NCBI RefSeq assembly: GCF_002736105.1
Contig: NZ_CP024123.1
Span: 4,044,001-4,108,000, forward strand
Length of the DNA stretch: 64,000 bases
Origin: Solibacillus sp. R5-41
GTDB taxonomy: Bacteria; Bacillota; Bacilli; Bacillales_A; Planococcaceae
Reading direction: 5' to 3'
The translations under genes and the position numbers were made by a program. Positions 1 through 9,596 of this stretch are shown here, piece after piece (the first letter of the stretch is position 1; each line of letters starts with the position of its first letter). The notes beneath the pieces are model-generated. The model saw only the letters and a list, made by a program, of their open reading frames with translations. It had not been told where the DNA came from and searched no databases.

Positions 1-210
1 TTCTTAACTAAGTGGTGATTTCCCTGAAATTTGTTAAGAAATGCTAAGCACCTCTTTTTAAACGTTTAATTTATGCTATGCTCATTTGTTACAAAATTGT
101 AAAGATTCGTTCGCTTGAAGTAATTCTTGTGTCGAAATTGCAAAGATTTTGTTATGATTAGTGAGTAATTTTTTAGATACGATCAATAATATATATTCAG
201 GAGGCATTCC
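1..210. other. upstream region of the phosphate transport genes
   Basis: AT-rich non-coding DNA. Positions 1-8 and 33-40 are perfect 8-base inverted arms (TTCTTAAC/GTTAAGAA) around a 24-base loop. A TATGAT at 153-158 could be a -10 box, but no good -35 lies 16-18 bases upstream. TTACAA-AA-TTGTAA near 90-103 is a small dyad. I cannot assign a regulator; a Pho-type operator is possible but the expected direct repeats are not clear. Confidence 0.3.
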
Positions 211-831
211 ATGTTTAGTCCAAAAAAACAAGATCCATTCTTTTCAGCCCTTCATAAAATTGCTGAAAACATGCGCCAAGCTGTCCATTACGCGAATGAT
301 TTTCGCATTGAAACAGTCTCTGATTTAAAAGAAATTAGCGTCCGCATGAAGCAATATGAAACAGCTGGTGATAAATTAATTCATGAACTAATCGTCATGC
401 TTAATAAATCATTTATGACACCTATTGAACGGGAAGACATTTTAGCGCTAGCGATTCGCATGGATGATATTTTAGATGGCACTGAAGGCACGATTGCGCA
501 CTTTGAAATGTTTTCATTAGTAGAGATAGATGAATCAATGCGTAATTTCCTAAGCTATATTGTCAAATCAGCTGATGAAATCGTCAAAGCAATGGATTTA
601 CTAAATAAGAAGGATCTTGTAGGAATGCGTCAGCATGCGATTCTTATTAAAGATTACGAACGCGAATGCGATGAAGTATTACGCTCATCAATTAAGCAAT
701 TGTTTTTAAATGAAAAAGATCCAATCCGTTTAATTAAATTTAAAGATATTTATGAACAACTAGAAGAAATTGCTGACTATTGTCAAACAGTAGCCAACAC
801 GATTGAAACTATCATTATGCGCAATGCATAA
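211..831 (+). CDS. Pit accessory protein, DUF47 (PhoU-like)
   Basis: A soluble all-helical 206-residue protein of the DUF47/PhoU-related family that partners low-affinity phosphate permeases. The start is set by AGGAGG about 8 bases upstream. The sequence has the family's pattern of long amphipathic helices with acidic metal-binding positions (for example ETAGDKLIHEL near residue 50 and DYERECDEV near 150). The phosphate transporter follows 18 bases after the stop, in the usual Bacillus order (ykaA-ykaB), so the pair is almost surely one transcript. The role in regulating or gating the permease comes from the family, not from this sequence. Confidence 0.9.
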   Translation: MFSPKKQDPFFSALHKIAENMRQAVHYANDFRIETVSDLKEISVRMKQYETAGDKLIHELIVMLNKSFMTPIEREDILALAIRMDDILDGTEGTIAHFEMFSLVEIDESMRNFLSYIVKSADEIVKAMDLLNKKDLVGMRQHAILIKDYERECDEVLRSSIKQLFLNEKDPIRLIKFKDIYEQLEEIADYCQTVANTIETIIMRNA

Positions 832-849
832 TATTTGGGAGTCCTTATA

Positions 850-1866
850 TTGAATACACTTTTAATCATTACAGTTTTAGTCGTAATATGTGCTTTAGCA
901 TTCGACTTTATTAATGGTTTCCATGATACAGCAAATGCAATTGCTACTTCCGTTTCAACACGTGCATTGCCACCGCGTGTTGCCGTTTTAATGGCGGCGG
1001 TTATGAATTTCTTAGGAGCCATTACATTTGTTGGTGTAGCAAAAGCGATTGCATCAGACATCGTTGATCCATTTGCTTTATCGACGCCTGAGGCACCACT
1101 TATTGGCTCGGTCGTTATTTTAGCAGCTTTACTTTCCGCTATCACTTGGAATTTAGTCACATGGTACTTCGGCATCCCATCCAGTTCATCGCATACACTA
1201 ATTGGTTCGATAGCTGGTGCTGCAGTTGCTGCCTCAGGATTTGGCGTTTTAAATTACAGTGGCTTTAGTAAAATTATTATCGCTTTACTTGTTTCACCAA
1301 TCATTGCAATTGTTACTGGTTATTTAATGATGTCCTTGTTCAAATTTTTATTTAAAGATTTAAACCTTTATAAAACAAACAAAAGATTCCGCATTATGCA
1401 AATTTTCACAGCAGCCATTCAATCCTTTACACACGGTACAAATGATGCGCAAAAAGCAATGGGTATTATTACTATGGCCTTAATTGCTGCAAACTGGCAA
1501 ACGACTGATGATGTACAAGGCTGGGTGCGTTTAGCCTGTGCGATAGCAATGGGGTTAGGTACTTCTATTGGTGGTTATAAAATCATTAAAACAGTAGGCG
1601 GTAAGATAATGAAGATTCGCCCTGTAAACGGTGCAGCGGCAGACCTTTCTTCTGCTTCGATTATTTTCAGTGCAACATTAATTCATCTTCCCGTTTCAAC
1701 TACACATGTTATTTCATCTGCGATCATGGGTGTTGGTGCCGCTCAAAATGTAAAGGGCGTTAACTGGGGAATTGCTCGTAAAATTGTAACAACATGGATT
1801 ATAACAATGCCGATTTCTGCTGTCATGTCGGCAGTTATTTACTCCGTACTAAATCTATTCTTTTAA
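850..1866 (+). CDS. pit: inorganic phosphate transporter, PiT family
   Basis: An integral membrane permease that takes up inorganic phosphate, often as a metal-phosphate complex, driven by a cation gradient. It carries both PHO4 signatures: FINGFHDTANAIATS near residue 20 and HGTNDAQKAMG near residue 195, and about ten hydrophobic segments. An in-frame TTG at 835 is possible, but the TTG at 850 is preferred because GGGAG (837-841) sits 8 bases before it and it leaves a normal N-terminus running straight into the first membrane helix. It follows the DUF47 accessory gene and is closed by a strong terminator at 1891-1928. Confidence 0.92.
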   Translation: MNTLLIITVLVVICALAFDFINGFHDTANAIATSVSTRALPPRVAVLMAAVMNFLGAITFVGVAKAIASDIVDPFALSTPEAPLIGSVVILAALLSAITWNLVTWYFGIPSSSSHTLIGSIAGAAVAASGFGVLNYSGFSKIIIALLVSPIIAIVTGYLMMSLFKFLFKDLNLYKTNKRFRIMQIFTAAIQSFTHGTNDAQKAMGIITMALIAANWQTTDDVQGWVRLACAIAMGLGTSIGGYKIIKTVGGKIMKIRPVNGAAADLSSASIIFSATLIHLPVSTTHVISSAIMGVGAAQNVKGVNWGIARKIVTTWIITMPISAVMSAVIYSVLNLFF

Positions 1867-1890
1867 CTTACAATATTGAGCCCTATATAA

Positions 1891-1928
1891 AAAACATTCC
1901 GAAAAATCTCCATTCGGAATGTTTTTTT
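1891..1928 (+). terminator. Rho-independent terminator after pit
   Basis: Stem AACATTCCGAA / TTCGGAATGTT with a 9-base loop followed by a run of T. It lies 25 bases after the pit stop and ends the phosphate transport operon. Confidence 0.85.
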
Positions 1929-2110
1929 ATTTTTCAAAAATCCACAAAATTTTTCTACTCTCTCTATTACTGTTATACTTCATAACATCCATTTTCGGAA
2001 AGAATCTGTTATTACTATCTTGTTCTTTTGAAATAATTTACATCAATTTTTACATTCCCACTTAAAATCTATTACACTAGTAGTATGAGAAATAGAAAGG
2101 CGGAATATTT

Positions 2111-4222
2111 ATGAAGCAACTCGCACATTTCATCACGAAATTTGCAAAGCCAATTATAGTCATTTGGATTCTTTTCTTTATGATAATGATTTACTTTGCC
2201 ATTCAACTTCCTACTAAATTGCAAGGTGATGGCTTTTTTGTAGATGATGAACATATTCGTGTGACCGAAGAGCTTTCAGAAACATTCGATATCCCTGCTA
2301 AAACAATCTTTGTGCTATTTAAAAATAAAACAGATGCAGAAATCGAAAGTATGTTACAAAAGCTTGAGAAAATTGATCAAATGCAATCGATAACCTCTCC
2401 AATCGGAGTGGAGGAACTTAATCAAGACAGCTATGCCTATGCATTGCTCGAATTTGATAATACGATTGACGATTACTTCCCAATTATTGACGAGATTCGT
2501 ACCGTTATTGGCGATGAAAAGGGAATTTCCATTACCGGGGAGCCTGTCATTTCAAAAGACATTAATGTAGCCAGCCAAAATGATTTAATTAAGGCCGAAG
2601 CAATAGGCATTCCGATCGCATTAATTGTTTTACTACTTGCATTTGGTACGGTTGTTGCTTCACTTTTACCGATTTTTATTGGTGGGGCTACGGTAATCAT
2701 TGCACTTGGCATACTTACATTATTAGGCGATACGTTTAATCTTTCCATTTTTGTATTGAATATTGTACCGATGCTTGGTTTGGCACTTTCCATTGATTTT
2801 GCCTTACTATTCATTAACCGCTATCGTGAAGAACGTGTGAATTTTTCAGTCGTTCAATCCGTACAAACGGCTATTCAAACAGCTGGACGCTCCATTATCT
2901 TTTCCGCGCTCTGTGTCATGATTGGCCTAGGTGCAATGGTCGTCATTGAAGTAGAAATTTTCCAAAACATCGCACTCGGAGGCACAATTGTCGTATTTTT
3001 AGCTGTGCTATCTGGTTTAACTTTACTGCCAGCAAGCATTGTCTTGATAGGTGACCGACTAAACAAGGGTCAAATTTTGCGCATTAAATCAACTACTTCC
3101 CGTTGGCAAAGCTTTGCGGCATTTGTTATGAAACGTCCCGTGCTTATTATTTTTGTAGCTATTGGACTTTTAGGCATCGCGATGGTACCAATTAAAGATA
3201 TTGATTTAACGATTCCTTCAACGGATTCCTTGCCAGCCTCGTATGATGCAAGACAAACATATGACACACTAAATAAACAATTTGGCATAGGCTCTGAAAC
3301 ACCCGTTTTTTTACTAGCTGAAAACGATTCCGATTGGGATTCTACTGAAGGTCGTGAAAAGATTTTTGAAATTCAAGAAAAATTGCTCGCGGATCCACTT
3401 GTAAAAAGTGTCACTTCAATGTTTACAGTCGCGAATATGGATTCAGTTGATATGTGGGAAATGGCCAATAGTAATCCACAGGCACCGGGCGCACTGGATC
3501 CAATCGCTGAAAAATTTGTCCAGCATAATAAAATGTATTTAGTTGCTTATTTAACAGCGGACGGTGCCTCCTCAGAGGCGCAGCAATTTGTCCGCGAATG
3601 GTCTAAAAAGGATGTAGGTGTGGAAATTGGGATAGCGGGGCATTCGAAGTTCAGTCAAGAAATCTTTGATGAAATTTCAAATAAAATTATTCTTGCTTTA
3701 ACAATCATTATTACTTCTACATTTATTATTTTACTGTTTGCTTTCCGTTCCATTTTAATTCCATTGAAGGCCATCATTATGAACATTATTGGACTTGGCT
3801 CTACATTTGGACTTCTCGTATACATTTTCCAATACGGTCATTTTGGCTTATCAGAAGGAACGATTGTACTCATCATTCCCGTAATCGTATTTTGTCTCGT
3901 ATTTGGACTAAGTATGGACTATGAAGTTTTCTTAATTTCGCGTATTCAAGAAGAATATTTAAAAGGCTCTAGCAATACAAAAGCAACAGTGGACGGACTT
4001 GTTTCAACGAGTAAAATTATTACGTCTGCAGCGTTAATTATGATTGTTATTACAGGCGCATTTGCTTTCACAGATGTTATGCCGGTTAAGCAAATTGGTG
4101 TCGGAATTGCCATTGCCGTTGCGATTGATGCAACCATTATCCGTCTCATGCTCGTACCAAGCTTTATGAAACTATTTGGCGACTGGAACTGGTGGCTACC
4201 ATTTACGAAAAATAAGAAATAA
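2111..4222 (+). CDS. MMPL/RND family membrane transporter
   Basis: A 703-residue exporter of the MMPL branch of RND pumps, similar in size to Bacillus YdfJ. It has the duplicated layout: one N-terminal helix, an extracellular domain, five or six membrane helices, then the same again. The paired signatures LSIDFALLFINRYREE (about residue 225) and LSMDYEVFLISRIQEE (about 603) carry the acidic residues expected for proton coupling in each half. RBS AAAGGCGG precedes the ATG. It is monocistronic, with a terminator directly downstream. The substrate cannot be read from sequence; lipids, fatty acids or drugs are the family's range. Confidence 0.85.
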   Translation: MKQLAHFITKFAKPIIVIWILFFMIMIYFAIQLPTKLQGDGFFVDDEHIRVTEELSETFDIPAKTIFVLFKNKTDAEIESMLQKLEKIDQMQSITSPIGVEELNQDSYAYALLEFDNTIDDYFPIIDEIRTVIGDEKGISITGEPVISKDINVASQNDLIKAEAIGIPIALIVLLLAFGTVVASLLPIFIGGATVIIALGILTLLGDTFNLSIFVLNIVPMLGLALSIDFALLFINRYREERVNFSVVQSVQTAIQTAGRSIIFSALCVMIGLGAMVVIEVEIFQNIALGGTIVVFLAVLSGLTLLPASIVLIGDRLNKGQILRIKSTTSRWQSFAAFVMKRPVLIIFVAIGLLGIAMVPIKDIDLTIPSTDSLPASYDARQTYDTLNKQFGIGSETPVFLLAENDSDWDSTEGREKIFEIQEKLLADPLVKSVTSMFTVANMDSVDMWEMANSNPQAPGALDPIAEKFVQHNKMYLVAYLTADGASSEAQQFVREWSKKDVGVEIGIAGHSKFSQEIFDEISNKIILALTIIITSTFIILLFAFRSILIPLKAIIMNIIGLGSTFGLLVYIFQYGHFGLSEGTIVLIIPVIVFCLVFGLSMDYEVFLISRIQEEYLKGSSNTKATVDGLVSTSKIITSAALIMIVITGAFAFTDVMPVKQIGVGIAIAVAIDATIIRLMLVPSFMKLFGDWNWWLPFTKNKK

Positions 4223-4226
4223 CGAA

Positions 4227-4268
4227 CAAAAGGCAGAAACGTTGATTGAACAACATTTCTGCCTTTTA
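4227..4268. terminator. bidirectional terminator between MMPL gene and small membrane gene
   Basis: Arms AAAAGGCAGAAA and TTTCTGCCTTTT around a short loop give T-runs on both strands. It can end both the rightward MMPL transcript and the leftward transcript from 5126-4271. Confidence 0.85.
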
Positions 4269-4270
4269 CG

Positions 4271-4495
4271 TTAACTAATTTTAATTAGCTGCTCATAATG
4301 GTGGATAGCTGATTTTGTATAGCTTGGCTCTTTTGTTTCATCGTCTTGCTTTTCTATTTTTTTCTTTGGTTCCCATAACATATAAAAAGCTAGAATGACG
4401 ATTACAATAACAACCGATGCAATAATAATTGTCCCGATAATAACGGTCGCCATTTTTTTACCTGAAACTTCTTTTGATGTTTCTGCTTGTGCCAT
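4271..4495 (-). CDS. small single-pass membrane protein, unknown function
   Basis: A 74-residue protein with a cytoplasmic-looking N-terminus rich in Lys, one long hydrophobic helix (about residues 16-41) and a charged tail (EPKKKIEKQDDETKEP). GAGGGG lies 8 bases before the ATG, so translation is credible. It sits 19 bases downstream of the 153-residue gene and before a shared terminator, so the two may be one transcript. I do not recognise a family. Confidence 0.6.
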   Translation of the reverse strand: MAQAETSKEVSGKKMATVIIGTIIIASVVIVIVILAFYMLWEPKKKIEKQDDETKEPSYTKSAIHHYEQLIKIS

Positions 4496-4514
4496 ACTTT
4501 ATCCCCTCACTTTT

Positions 4515-4976
4515 TTATTTTGAAGGACGGAATCCCTCTTCACGTAAATAGGCTACCGCATCCTCACGCGTTCCAAATGATTCTTCCAAATTGCGCTGAT
4601 GATAAATATTCCATGAACGATTATTAAATTCCAGCTCTAGTTTCGTTCCTTCACGAGAAGCCCAAATTTCAATAACTGGCGAATCATCGATTTCCTCTGA
4701 TAAATAGTCAATTGCGTCTGTAAGAATTGCGCGTAATGCCGCCTCACTATAATCACGAATATTCACAAGTCCTTTGTCATTGGCTTCCTTTTCGTATTTC
4801 AATAAATCCCCGATAAAGACAAAACCGTTGCCGTTCGGGTGAAGCTTCTCTACCACTATAGATTTTTCATATAAACTTGCTTCAAAGTGATAATTTAAAC
4901 GCTTTAACGAAATTTCTTTTTTCGTTAGCGTTGGAAATGTTTCGATGATGGCTTGCTTTTGTTCAAATGTTAGCAT
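4515..4976 (-). CDS. conserved hypothetical protein
   Basis: A 153-residue soluble protein. The reading frame is open further upstream, but AAAGGAG lies 7 bases before the ATG at 4976, so that is the start used. The sequence is mixed alpha/beta with no membrane segment or signal peptide. It has an acidic middle (AIDYLSEEIDDSPVIEIWASREG) and ends REEGFRPSK. I do not recognise an enzyme motif. It is probably cotranscribed with the small membrane protein downstream. Confidence 0.65.
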   Translation of the reverse strand: MLTFEQKQAIIETFPTLTKKEISLKRLNYHFEASLYEKSIVVEKLHPNGNGFVFIGDLLKYEKEANDKGLVNIRDYSEAALRAILTDAIDYLSEEIDDSPVIEIWASREGTKLELEFNNRSWNIYHQRNLEESFGTREDAVAYLREEGFRPSK

Positions 4977-5073
4977 TGTTTGCTCCTTTAATGTTTCATT
5001 CTCAATTATTAAGTATAACGTGTTCGTCGTAAATAAAAAAGAGAAGCCCACGTTTGTCACACAGGCTCCACAT

Positions 5074-5174
5074 TTATCAATTATGCCTTGGCATAATTGT
5101 GTCCGGATTCGGCTTTGTGCAAGCACAAAGTCGAATCCGTGACATCCGCCGGAGGCTTAATTTCTTTCAGCGGA
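5074..5174. repeat. dispersed intergenic repeat, copy A (intact)
   Basis: About 100 bases starting TTATCAATTATGCCTTGG and ending CTTTCAGCGG. The core is a 16-base imperfect inverted repeat (5105-5120 with 5123-5138, one G-T pair) plus a small TTATGCCTTGGCATAA dyad. Related copies are near 9251-9359, 40932-41008 and 53684-53706. The element is intergenic, between two leftward genes. The flanks are conserved between copies while the hairpin arms vary but keep pairing, which is typical of a structured mobile repeat rather than a protein gene. Confidence 0.75.
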
Positions 5175-5198
5175 TATTTACACTCCCTCTGGAAGAAA

Positions 5199-6278
5199 TT
5201 ACACAGTTTTTGTTGCTGCTTCTTTAATCTTTTTACGCTCGTGATAAATATTTTGCACGATAACTTTAATGACTGCATACGTCGGAATGGCTACTAAAAT
5301 CCCAATAAAGCCCGCAATATTTCCCGCAGCAAGCACTAAAGAAATAACCGTTAGCGGATGAATATCCAATGATTTCCCCATAATATTCGGGGTAATTAAA
5401 TTGCTTTCAACTTGCTGAGCAATTAATGTAATAACACTTACCCATACGACCAACATCGGATCCTGAATGAGCGCCACAATAACAGCTGGTACAAGCGATA
5501 TCCATGGACCAATAAACGGAATCATATTCATGAAAAATGAAAAAATCGCGAGTAATATGGAATACTCTAAATCAATAATGAGGTATCCAATGAACATCAT
5601 TAAAGCGAGCAAAAAACTAACGAGTACTTGTCCTTGTACATAACTTCTTAATACTTTATCAATATCTTCCAATAGCTTTTTTAACCATGTACGACGCTCA
5701 CCCGAAAACACATTATAAATTTGTGGCGCAAACTTCTCATGATCCTTCAACATAAAAATAAAGAAGAACGGTACTAATATTAATGTAAACGTCGCTGAAA
5801 CCGCACCGCTTACAATCGTCACAAGATATTTACTACTCACAACCGCAATATTTTGAATGGAGCTCGTAATCGTTTCTACAAACTCCCCAATTTGAGGTGG
5901 TAGGTATTCCCAATTATTTAATACATAATTGATTGCCTCTTCTGTTTGATAAGCAATCGTTGGTGCATTTTCTACAAGATTATTTACTTGGTCCGCAACG
6001 GGTGTGCCAACTAATAATAATAGCCCTGTTAATACGCCAATTAGAAGGAGAACAATCGTCGTTAAACTTCCCCACCTCGGCATCCCTCGTTTTTCTAAAA
6101 ATCTTTGCAATGGTTCTGTCACATAGTAAAGTACACCACCGAGCAGTAGCGGAATTAAAATCGTCTTAAATATAATGATAATTGGATTAAAAATGGGATG
6201 GATTTCAATGAAGTATTTTACAATTAATAGCATAATGAGTATCCCAACGCCCACTTGGAACCATAATTTTCTCGTCAT
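5199..6278 (-). CDS. AI-2E family transporter (YueF/PerM-like)
   Basis: A 359-residue polytopic membrane protein of the AI-2E/PerM exporter family. It has N-terminal helices (about residues 8-70), a long amphipathic stretch with NLVENAP, and the conserved C-terminal block FMNMIPFIGPWISLVPAVIVAL followed by LITPNIMGKSLDIHPL, which is diagnostic. RBS GGGAGAAAG lies before the ATG. Members export small molecules or act as Na+(Li+)/H+ antiporters; the substrate here is unknown. Monocistronic by spacing. Confidence 0.88.
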   Translation of the reverse strand: MTRKLWFQVGVGILIMLLIVKYFIEIHPIFNPIIIIFKTILIPLLLGGVLYYVTEPLQRFLEKRGMPRWGSLTTIVLLLIGVLTGLLLLVGTPVADQVNNLVENAPTIAYQTEEAINYVLNNWEYLPPQIGEFVETITSSIQNIAVVSSKYLVTIVSGAVSATFTLILVPFFFIFMLKDHEKFAPQIYNVFSGERRTWLKKLLEDIDKVLRSYVQGQVLVSFLLALMMFIGYLIIDLEYSILLAIFSFFMNMIPFIGPWISLVPAVIVALIQDPMLVVWVSVITLIAQQVESNLITPNIMGKSLDIHPLTVISLVLAAGNIAGFIGILVAIPTYAVIKVIVQNIYHERKKIKEAATKTV

Positions 6279-6353
6279 AATCTCACTTTCTCCCTTTCAC
6301 TAAATTCTTCTTAGGTAGTTATGTCTAAGAATGCCACAAAGTGGGACGAATTA

Positions 6354-6381
6354 CAAAAATCCGCTCAAATAATTTGAGCGG
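6354..6381 (-). terminator. terminator of the M3 peptidase gene
   Basis: Perfect stem CCGCTCAAAT/ATTTGAGCGG followed on the minus strand by ATTTTTGT, 12 bases after the stop of the peptidase gene. Confidence 0.8.
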
Positions 6382-6392
6382 ACTCTTTATTT

Positions 6393-8093
6393 TTATAATT
6401 TTTTATCGTCTACCGAATTTAAATAGTCTTCAATTGTTTCAATAACTGATTCTACACAGCCCTCTTCAAATGGTGAGATCAATCCCGCTTCACGTACAAG
6501 ACCTGTAAATGATTGTGAACCACCTAGGCTGCATAAATTCGCATAATCTTTCCATGCGGCATCAAAATCTTCACGTGAACGTTTCCAAAATTGGAAGGCA
6601 CAAATTTGCGCTAATGTGTAATCAATATAATAGAATGGGCTATTGTAAATATGCTGCTGACGTTGCCACATAGCACCCGATTCTAAATACGCATGGCTAT
6701 CATATTTACGATGCGGTAAATACTTCTGTTCAATTTCTTTCCATGCCGCATTACGCTCTGCTGGTGTCATTTCTGGATGTTCATAAACAACATGTTGGAA
6801 TTCATCCACCGCAACCCCATAAGGTAAAAATAATAAGCCGCTACTTAAATGCGTGAATTTATATTTTTCTGTTTGATGCTCAAAGAATAATTCCATCCAC
6901 GGCCATGTGAAAAATTCCATACTCATTGAATGAATTTCACAAGACTCATACGTTGGCCATAAATATTCTGGAATGCCAATATCACGGCTTGAATATACCT
7001 GGAAAGCATGCCCAGCTTCATGTGTTAAAACATCGATATCTCCAGATGTTCCGTTGAAGTTTGAGAAAATATAAGGCGCTTTATAATCCTCGATAAATGT
7101 ACAATAACCGCCACCTTCTTTTCCTTTTTTCGCAACTAAATCCATTAAATCATGGTCAATCATAAAGTTGAAAAATTCCCCTGTTTCATTCGAAAGTTCC
7201 TCATACATCTTTTTACCATTCGCTACAATCCAGTCTGCATCCCCTTGAGGCGTAGCATTCCCTGTTAAAAATGATAAGCCTTCATCGTAAAACTTAAAGT
7301 CATCTACTCCAATACGCTCTGCTTGACGCTCGTATAGCTTCGTAGCAATTGGCACAATGAATTGGCGCACTTGCTCTCGGAAATTGGCTACCATGCTTGC
7401 ATCATAATCAATACGATTCATGTTCACGTAACCTAATTCCACATAGTTTTTAAAGCCTAGCTTTGTCGCAATTTCGTGACGTAGCTTTACTAATTGATCG
7501 TAAATTGAGTCAAACTGCTCTTTATTGCCTGCAAAGTAGTCCGCGCTTGCTTCACGTGCAGCTTTACGCATACTGCGATCTGTTGATTCTCCGTAAGGCC
7601 CTAACTGTGCCAGCGTTAATGTTTGCCCATCAAATTCAATTTGCGCAGAGGCCACAAGCTTGCTATATTCAGAAGTTAATTTGTTTTCCTTTTGTAATAG
7701 CTCGATCACTTCTGGCGAGAAACCTTTTAATAAATTTTCAGCTAGTGCAAATAATTGCGTGCCCCATTTCTCTTCTAACTGCTCGCGAAATGGTGATTTT
7801 ACTAGTTCCGTATAATAGTTAAAAGTTAGCTCCTCTGCTACGGGGCTTACCTCGTCAAAAAAATCTCGTTCTGCTTGATAAAAAGCATCGTTCGTATCAA
7901 CCGACGCGCGAATATAAACAAGATTTGCCATCGTTGAAAATCCGTTTCGCATGTTATTAAAGTTTTCAATCACTACGCTTTGTTCTTCTACTGTTGATGC
8001 CGCTTTAAACTGTTCGATTAACGCCGCTGAATCCTTTTTCATCTCATCCAGATTTGGACGTTTATATTCAAAATTTTCAAATGTATTCATCAT
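6393..8093 (-). CDS. M3 family oligoendopeptidase
   Basis: A cytosolic zinc metallopeptidase (566 residues) that cleaves short peptides. The zinc site is LTHEAGHAFQ (HEXXH) near residue 358 with the downstream glutamate in TYESCEIHSMSMEFF. The size and the N-terminal helical half match the M3 oligoendopeptidase (PepF-related) group. Two ATG codons are adjacent at the start, and the GGGGTG upstream fits the second slightly better. It is closed by a terminator at 6354-6381. Likely role: turnover of peptides taken up or produced by proteolysis. Confidence 0.9.
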   Translation of the reverse strand: MMNTFENFEYKRPNLDEMKKDSAALIEQFKAASTVEEQSVVIENFNNMRNGFSTMANLVYIRASVDTNDAFYQAERDFFDEVSPVAEELTFNYYTELVKSPFREQLEEKWGTQLFALAENLLKGFSPEVIELLQKENKLTSEYSKLVASAQIEFDGQTLTLAQLGPYGESTDRSMRKAAREASADYFAGNKEQFDSIYDQLVKLRHEIATKLGFKNYVELGYVNMNRIDYDASMVANFREQVRQFIVPIATKLYERQAERIGVDDFKFYDEGLSFLTGNATPQGDADWIVANGKKMYEELSNETGEFFNFMIDHDLMDLVAKKGKEGGGYCTFIEDYKAPYIFSNFNGTSGDIDVLTHEAGHAFQVYSSRDIGIPEYLWPTYESCEIHSMSMEFFTWPWMELFFEHQTEKYKFTHLSSGLLFLPYGVAVDEFQHVVYEHPEMTPAERNAAWKEIEQKYLPHRKYDSHAYLESGAMWQRQQHIYNSPFYYIDYTLAQICAFQFWKRSREDFDAAWKDYANLCSLGGSQSFTGLVREAGLISPFEEGCVESVIETIEDYLNSVDDKKL

Positions 8094-8420
8094 GTCACCC
8101 CATTAATTTATTCGGAATCCGAAATCACCTTAATTATTCATTATTAATCTAATAATTGCAAATATTTTCTTGTATAACTTTATCCTACAAGGTGAATCGC
8201 CATCCTTCCACCCCTCATCCTATCGAAACTGTATTATTCCCCTCTAGTATGTATCATTTGCAATACAATAGATTTTTCCCTACGGAAGCTGAATTTTTCT
8301 ATTAATTTGACAAATTACAAATTAGTATATCTTAGTTATATTTACAAAACTATATAAAAAATCACACTACACTTTTCCGAGACTTATGTTATTGCTCAAC
8401 CGTGATTGAAAATGTAATAT
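8094..8420. other. intergenic region, no gene seen
   Basis: About 330 bases of AT-rich DNA between two leftward genes. It should hold the promoter of the peptidase gene, but no convincing -35/-10 pair stands out. CGGAATCCG near 8111 is a small dyad. No ORF with an RBS is visible. Confidence 0.4.
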
Positions 8421-8421
8421 C

Positions 8422-8466
8422 TAAAAAAAAATCCAGAAGCATGTAAATACACTTCCGGATTTTTAG
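8422..8466 (-). terminator. terminator of the yeeN gene
   Basis: Imperfect stem AATCCGGAAG...CTTCTGGATT followed on the minus strand by nine T residues, 11 bases after the yeeN stop. Confidence 0.8.
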
Positions 8467-8476
8467 GAGTATTTTC

Positions 8477-9205
8477 TTATTCGCCTAAATCGGCGTTGTG
8501 GTAAACACGTTGCACATCTTCTAACTCTTCTAACGCATCGACCATTTTTTCAAATTTTGTTAAGTCATCGCCCGCTAATTCTACTTCTGTCATTGGTAAC
8601 ATTGTCAATTCAGCAACGGCGAATTCTTCCACACCCGCTGCTTTAAAGGCTTCTTGTGTTGCATGGAATTGATCCGGCTCTGTATACACAATAATCGTAC
8701 CTTCTTCATCTATAATATCGCGCGCATCTAAATCGGCTTCCATTAAGATTTCTAGTACCTCATCTTCTGATTTACCTTCTACTCCAAATACAGCTGTTGC
8801 TTGGAACATATGAGCTGCAGAACCACTGACACCCATATTTCCTCCGTTTTTACCGAATGCCGCGCGTACTTCAGAAGCTGTACGGTTAACGTTATTCGTT
8901 AATGCATCAACGATTACCATTGTACCGCCTACACCAAAGCCTTCATAACGCAGCTCGTCAAATTGCTCTTCGCCGCCACCTTTTGCTTTATCAATCGCTT
9001 TTTCAATAATATGTTTCGGTACAGAATACGTTTTTGCACGCTCTAATACTGTTTTTAGTGCGCGGTTTGATTCTGGATTTGGCTCACCCGATTTTGCTGC
9101 TACATAAATTTCGCGACCAAATTTAGCGTTGATACGACTTGTTGCTGCGTCTTTACCTGCTTTTTTTTCTTTAATGTTATTCCATTTACGGCCCACATTA
9201 TTCAC
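8477..9205 (-). CDS. yeeN: YebC/PmpR-family regulatory protein, YeeN type
   Basis: A 242-residue member of the YebC/TACO1 family, reading very closely to B. subtilis YeeN ([20 protein letters not shown] at the N-terminus, [17 protein letters not shown] in the middle, [14 protein letters not shown] at the C-terminus). Family members bind DNA or assist ribosomes at polyproline-like stalls; the YeeN subgroup is less studied. Starts with GTG at 9205 behind AAGGAAG; a GTG three codons later is also possible. Monocistronic. Confidence 0.9.
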   Translation of the reverse strand: MNNVGRKWNNIKEKKAGKDAATSRINAKFGREIYVAAKSGEPNPESNRALKTVLERAKTYSVPKHIIEKAIDKAKGGGEEQFDELRYEGFGVGGTMVIVDALTNNVNRTASEVRAAFGKNGGNMGVSGSAAHMFQATAVFGVEGKSEDEVLEILMEADLDARDIIDEEGTIIVYTEPDQFHATQEAFKAAGVEEFAVAELTMLPMTEVELAGDDLTKFEKMVDALEELEDVQRVYHNADLGE

Positions 9206-9250
9206 TCTCTTCCTTAATATATAAAGTAACGTTTCCCTTTTTGAAAACAG

Positions 9251-9359
9251 TTAACCAACTACGCCTTGGCGTAATTGCGTCCAGATTTTTCGAGCACGCT
9301 CGAAAAGCTCCCCTTAAAAATCTATGACAACCACCGAGGCATTAACTTGATTCAGCTGG
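9251..9359. repeat. dispersed intergenic repeat, copy B
   Basis: Shares CTACGCCTTGGCGTAATTG and the 3' block ACCACCGAGGCATTAACTTG with copy A at 5074. The central hairpin is different in sequence (TTTTTCGAGC / GCTCGAAAA, then the outer arm AGATTTTT / AAAAATCT) but is again paired. Lies directly upstream of yeeN. The 50 or so bases after it to 9470 carry no gene. Confidence 0.75.
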
Positions 9360-9569
9360 AGTTTGAACCCCTACCGAATTTAGTGCATATTGCAATCATC
9401 CCACACTTATTGTGGAAGAAGACTTCTGCTGAAGCAAGGTAAAATATTATTTATACTTATTATTATACATAAAGAGTAAAAAAAGATAAATTACTACGCA
9501 AAAATTTATCTACGTTCAACAGAAAATTCCAACTTTTATGGTGAATGGGATATTCGTATTAATCATAAG

Positions 9570-9595
9570 AAAAAACACTCTCTAAATTGAGAGTG
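9570..9595 (-). terminator. terminator of plsC
   Basis: Perfect stem CACTCTC/GAGAGTG with a six-base loop, followed on the minus strand by TTTTTTCTT. It begins just at the plsC stop codon. Confidence 0.85.
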
Positions 9596-9596
9596 C

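Noticed and set aside
783-1175. Long open frame on the minus strand inside pit
   Set aside because: It is antisense to a well-supported membrane transporter, has no RBS and no recognisable domain. The same holds for other antisense frames within the MMPL, amidohydrolase, ahpF and TniQ genes.
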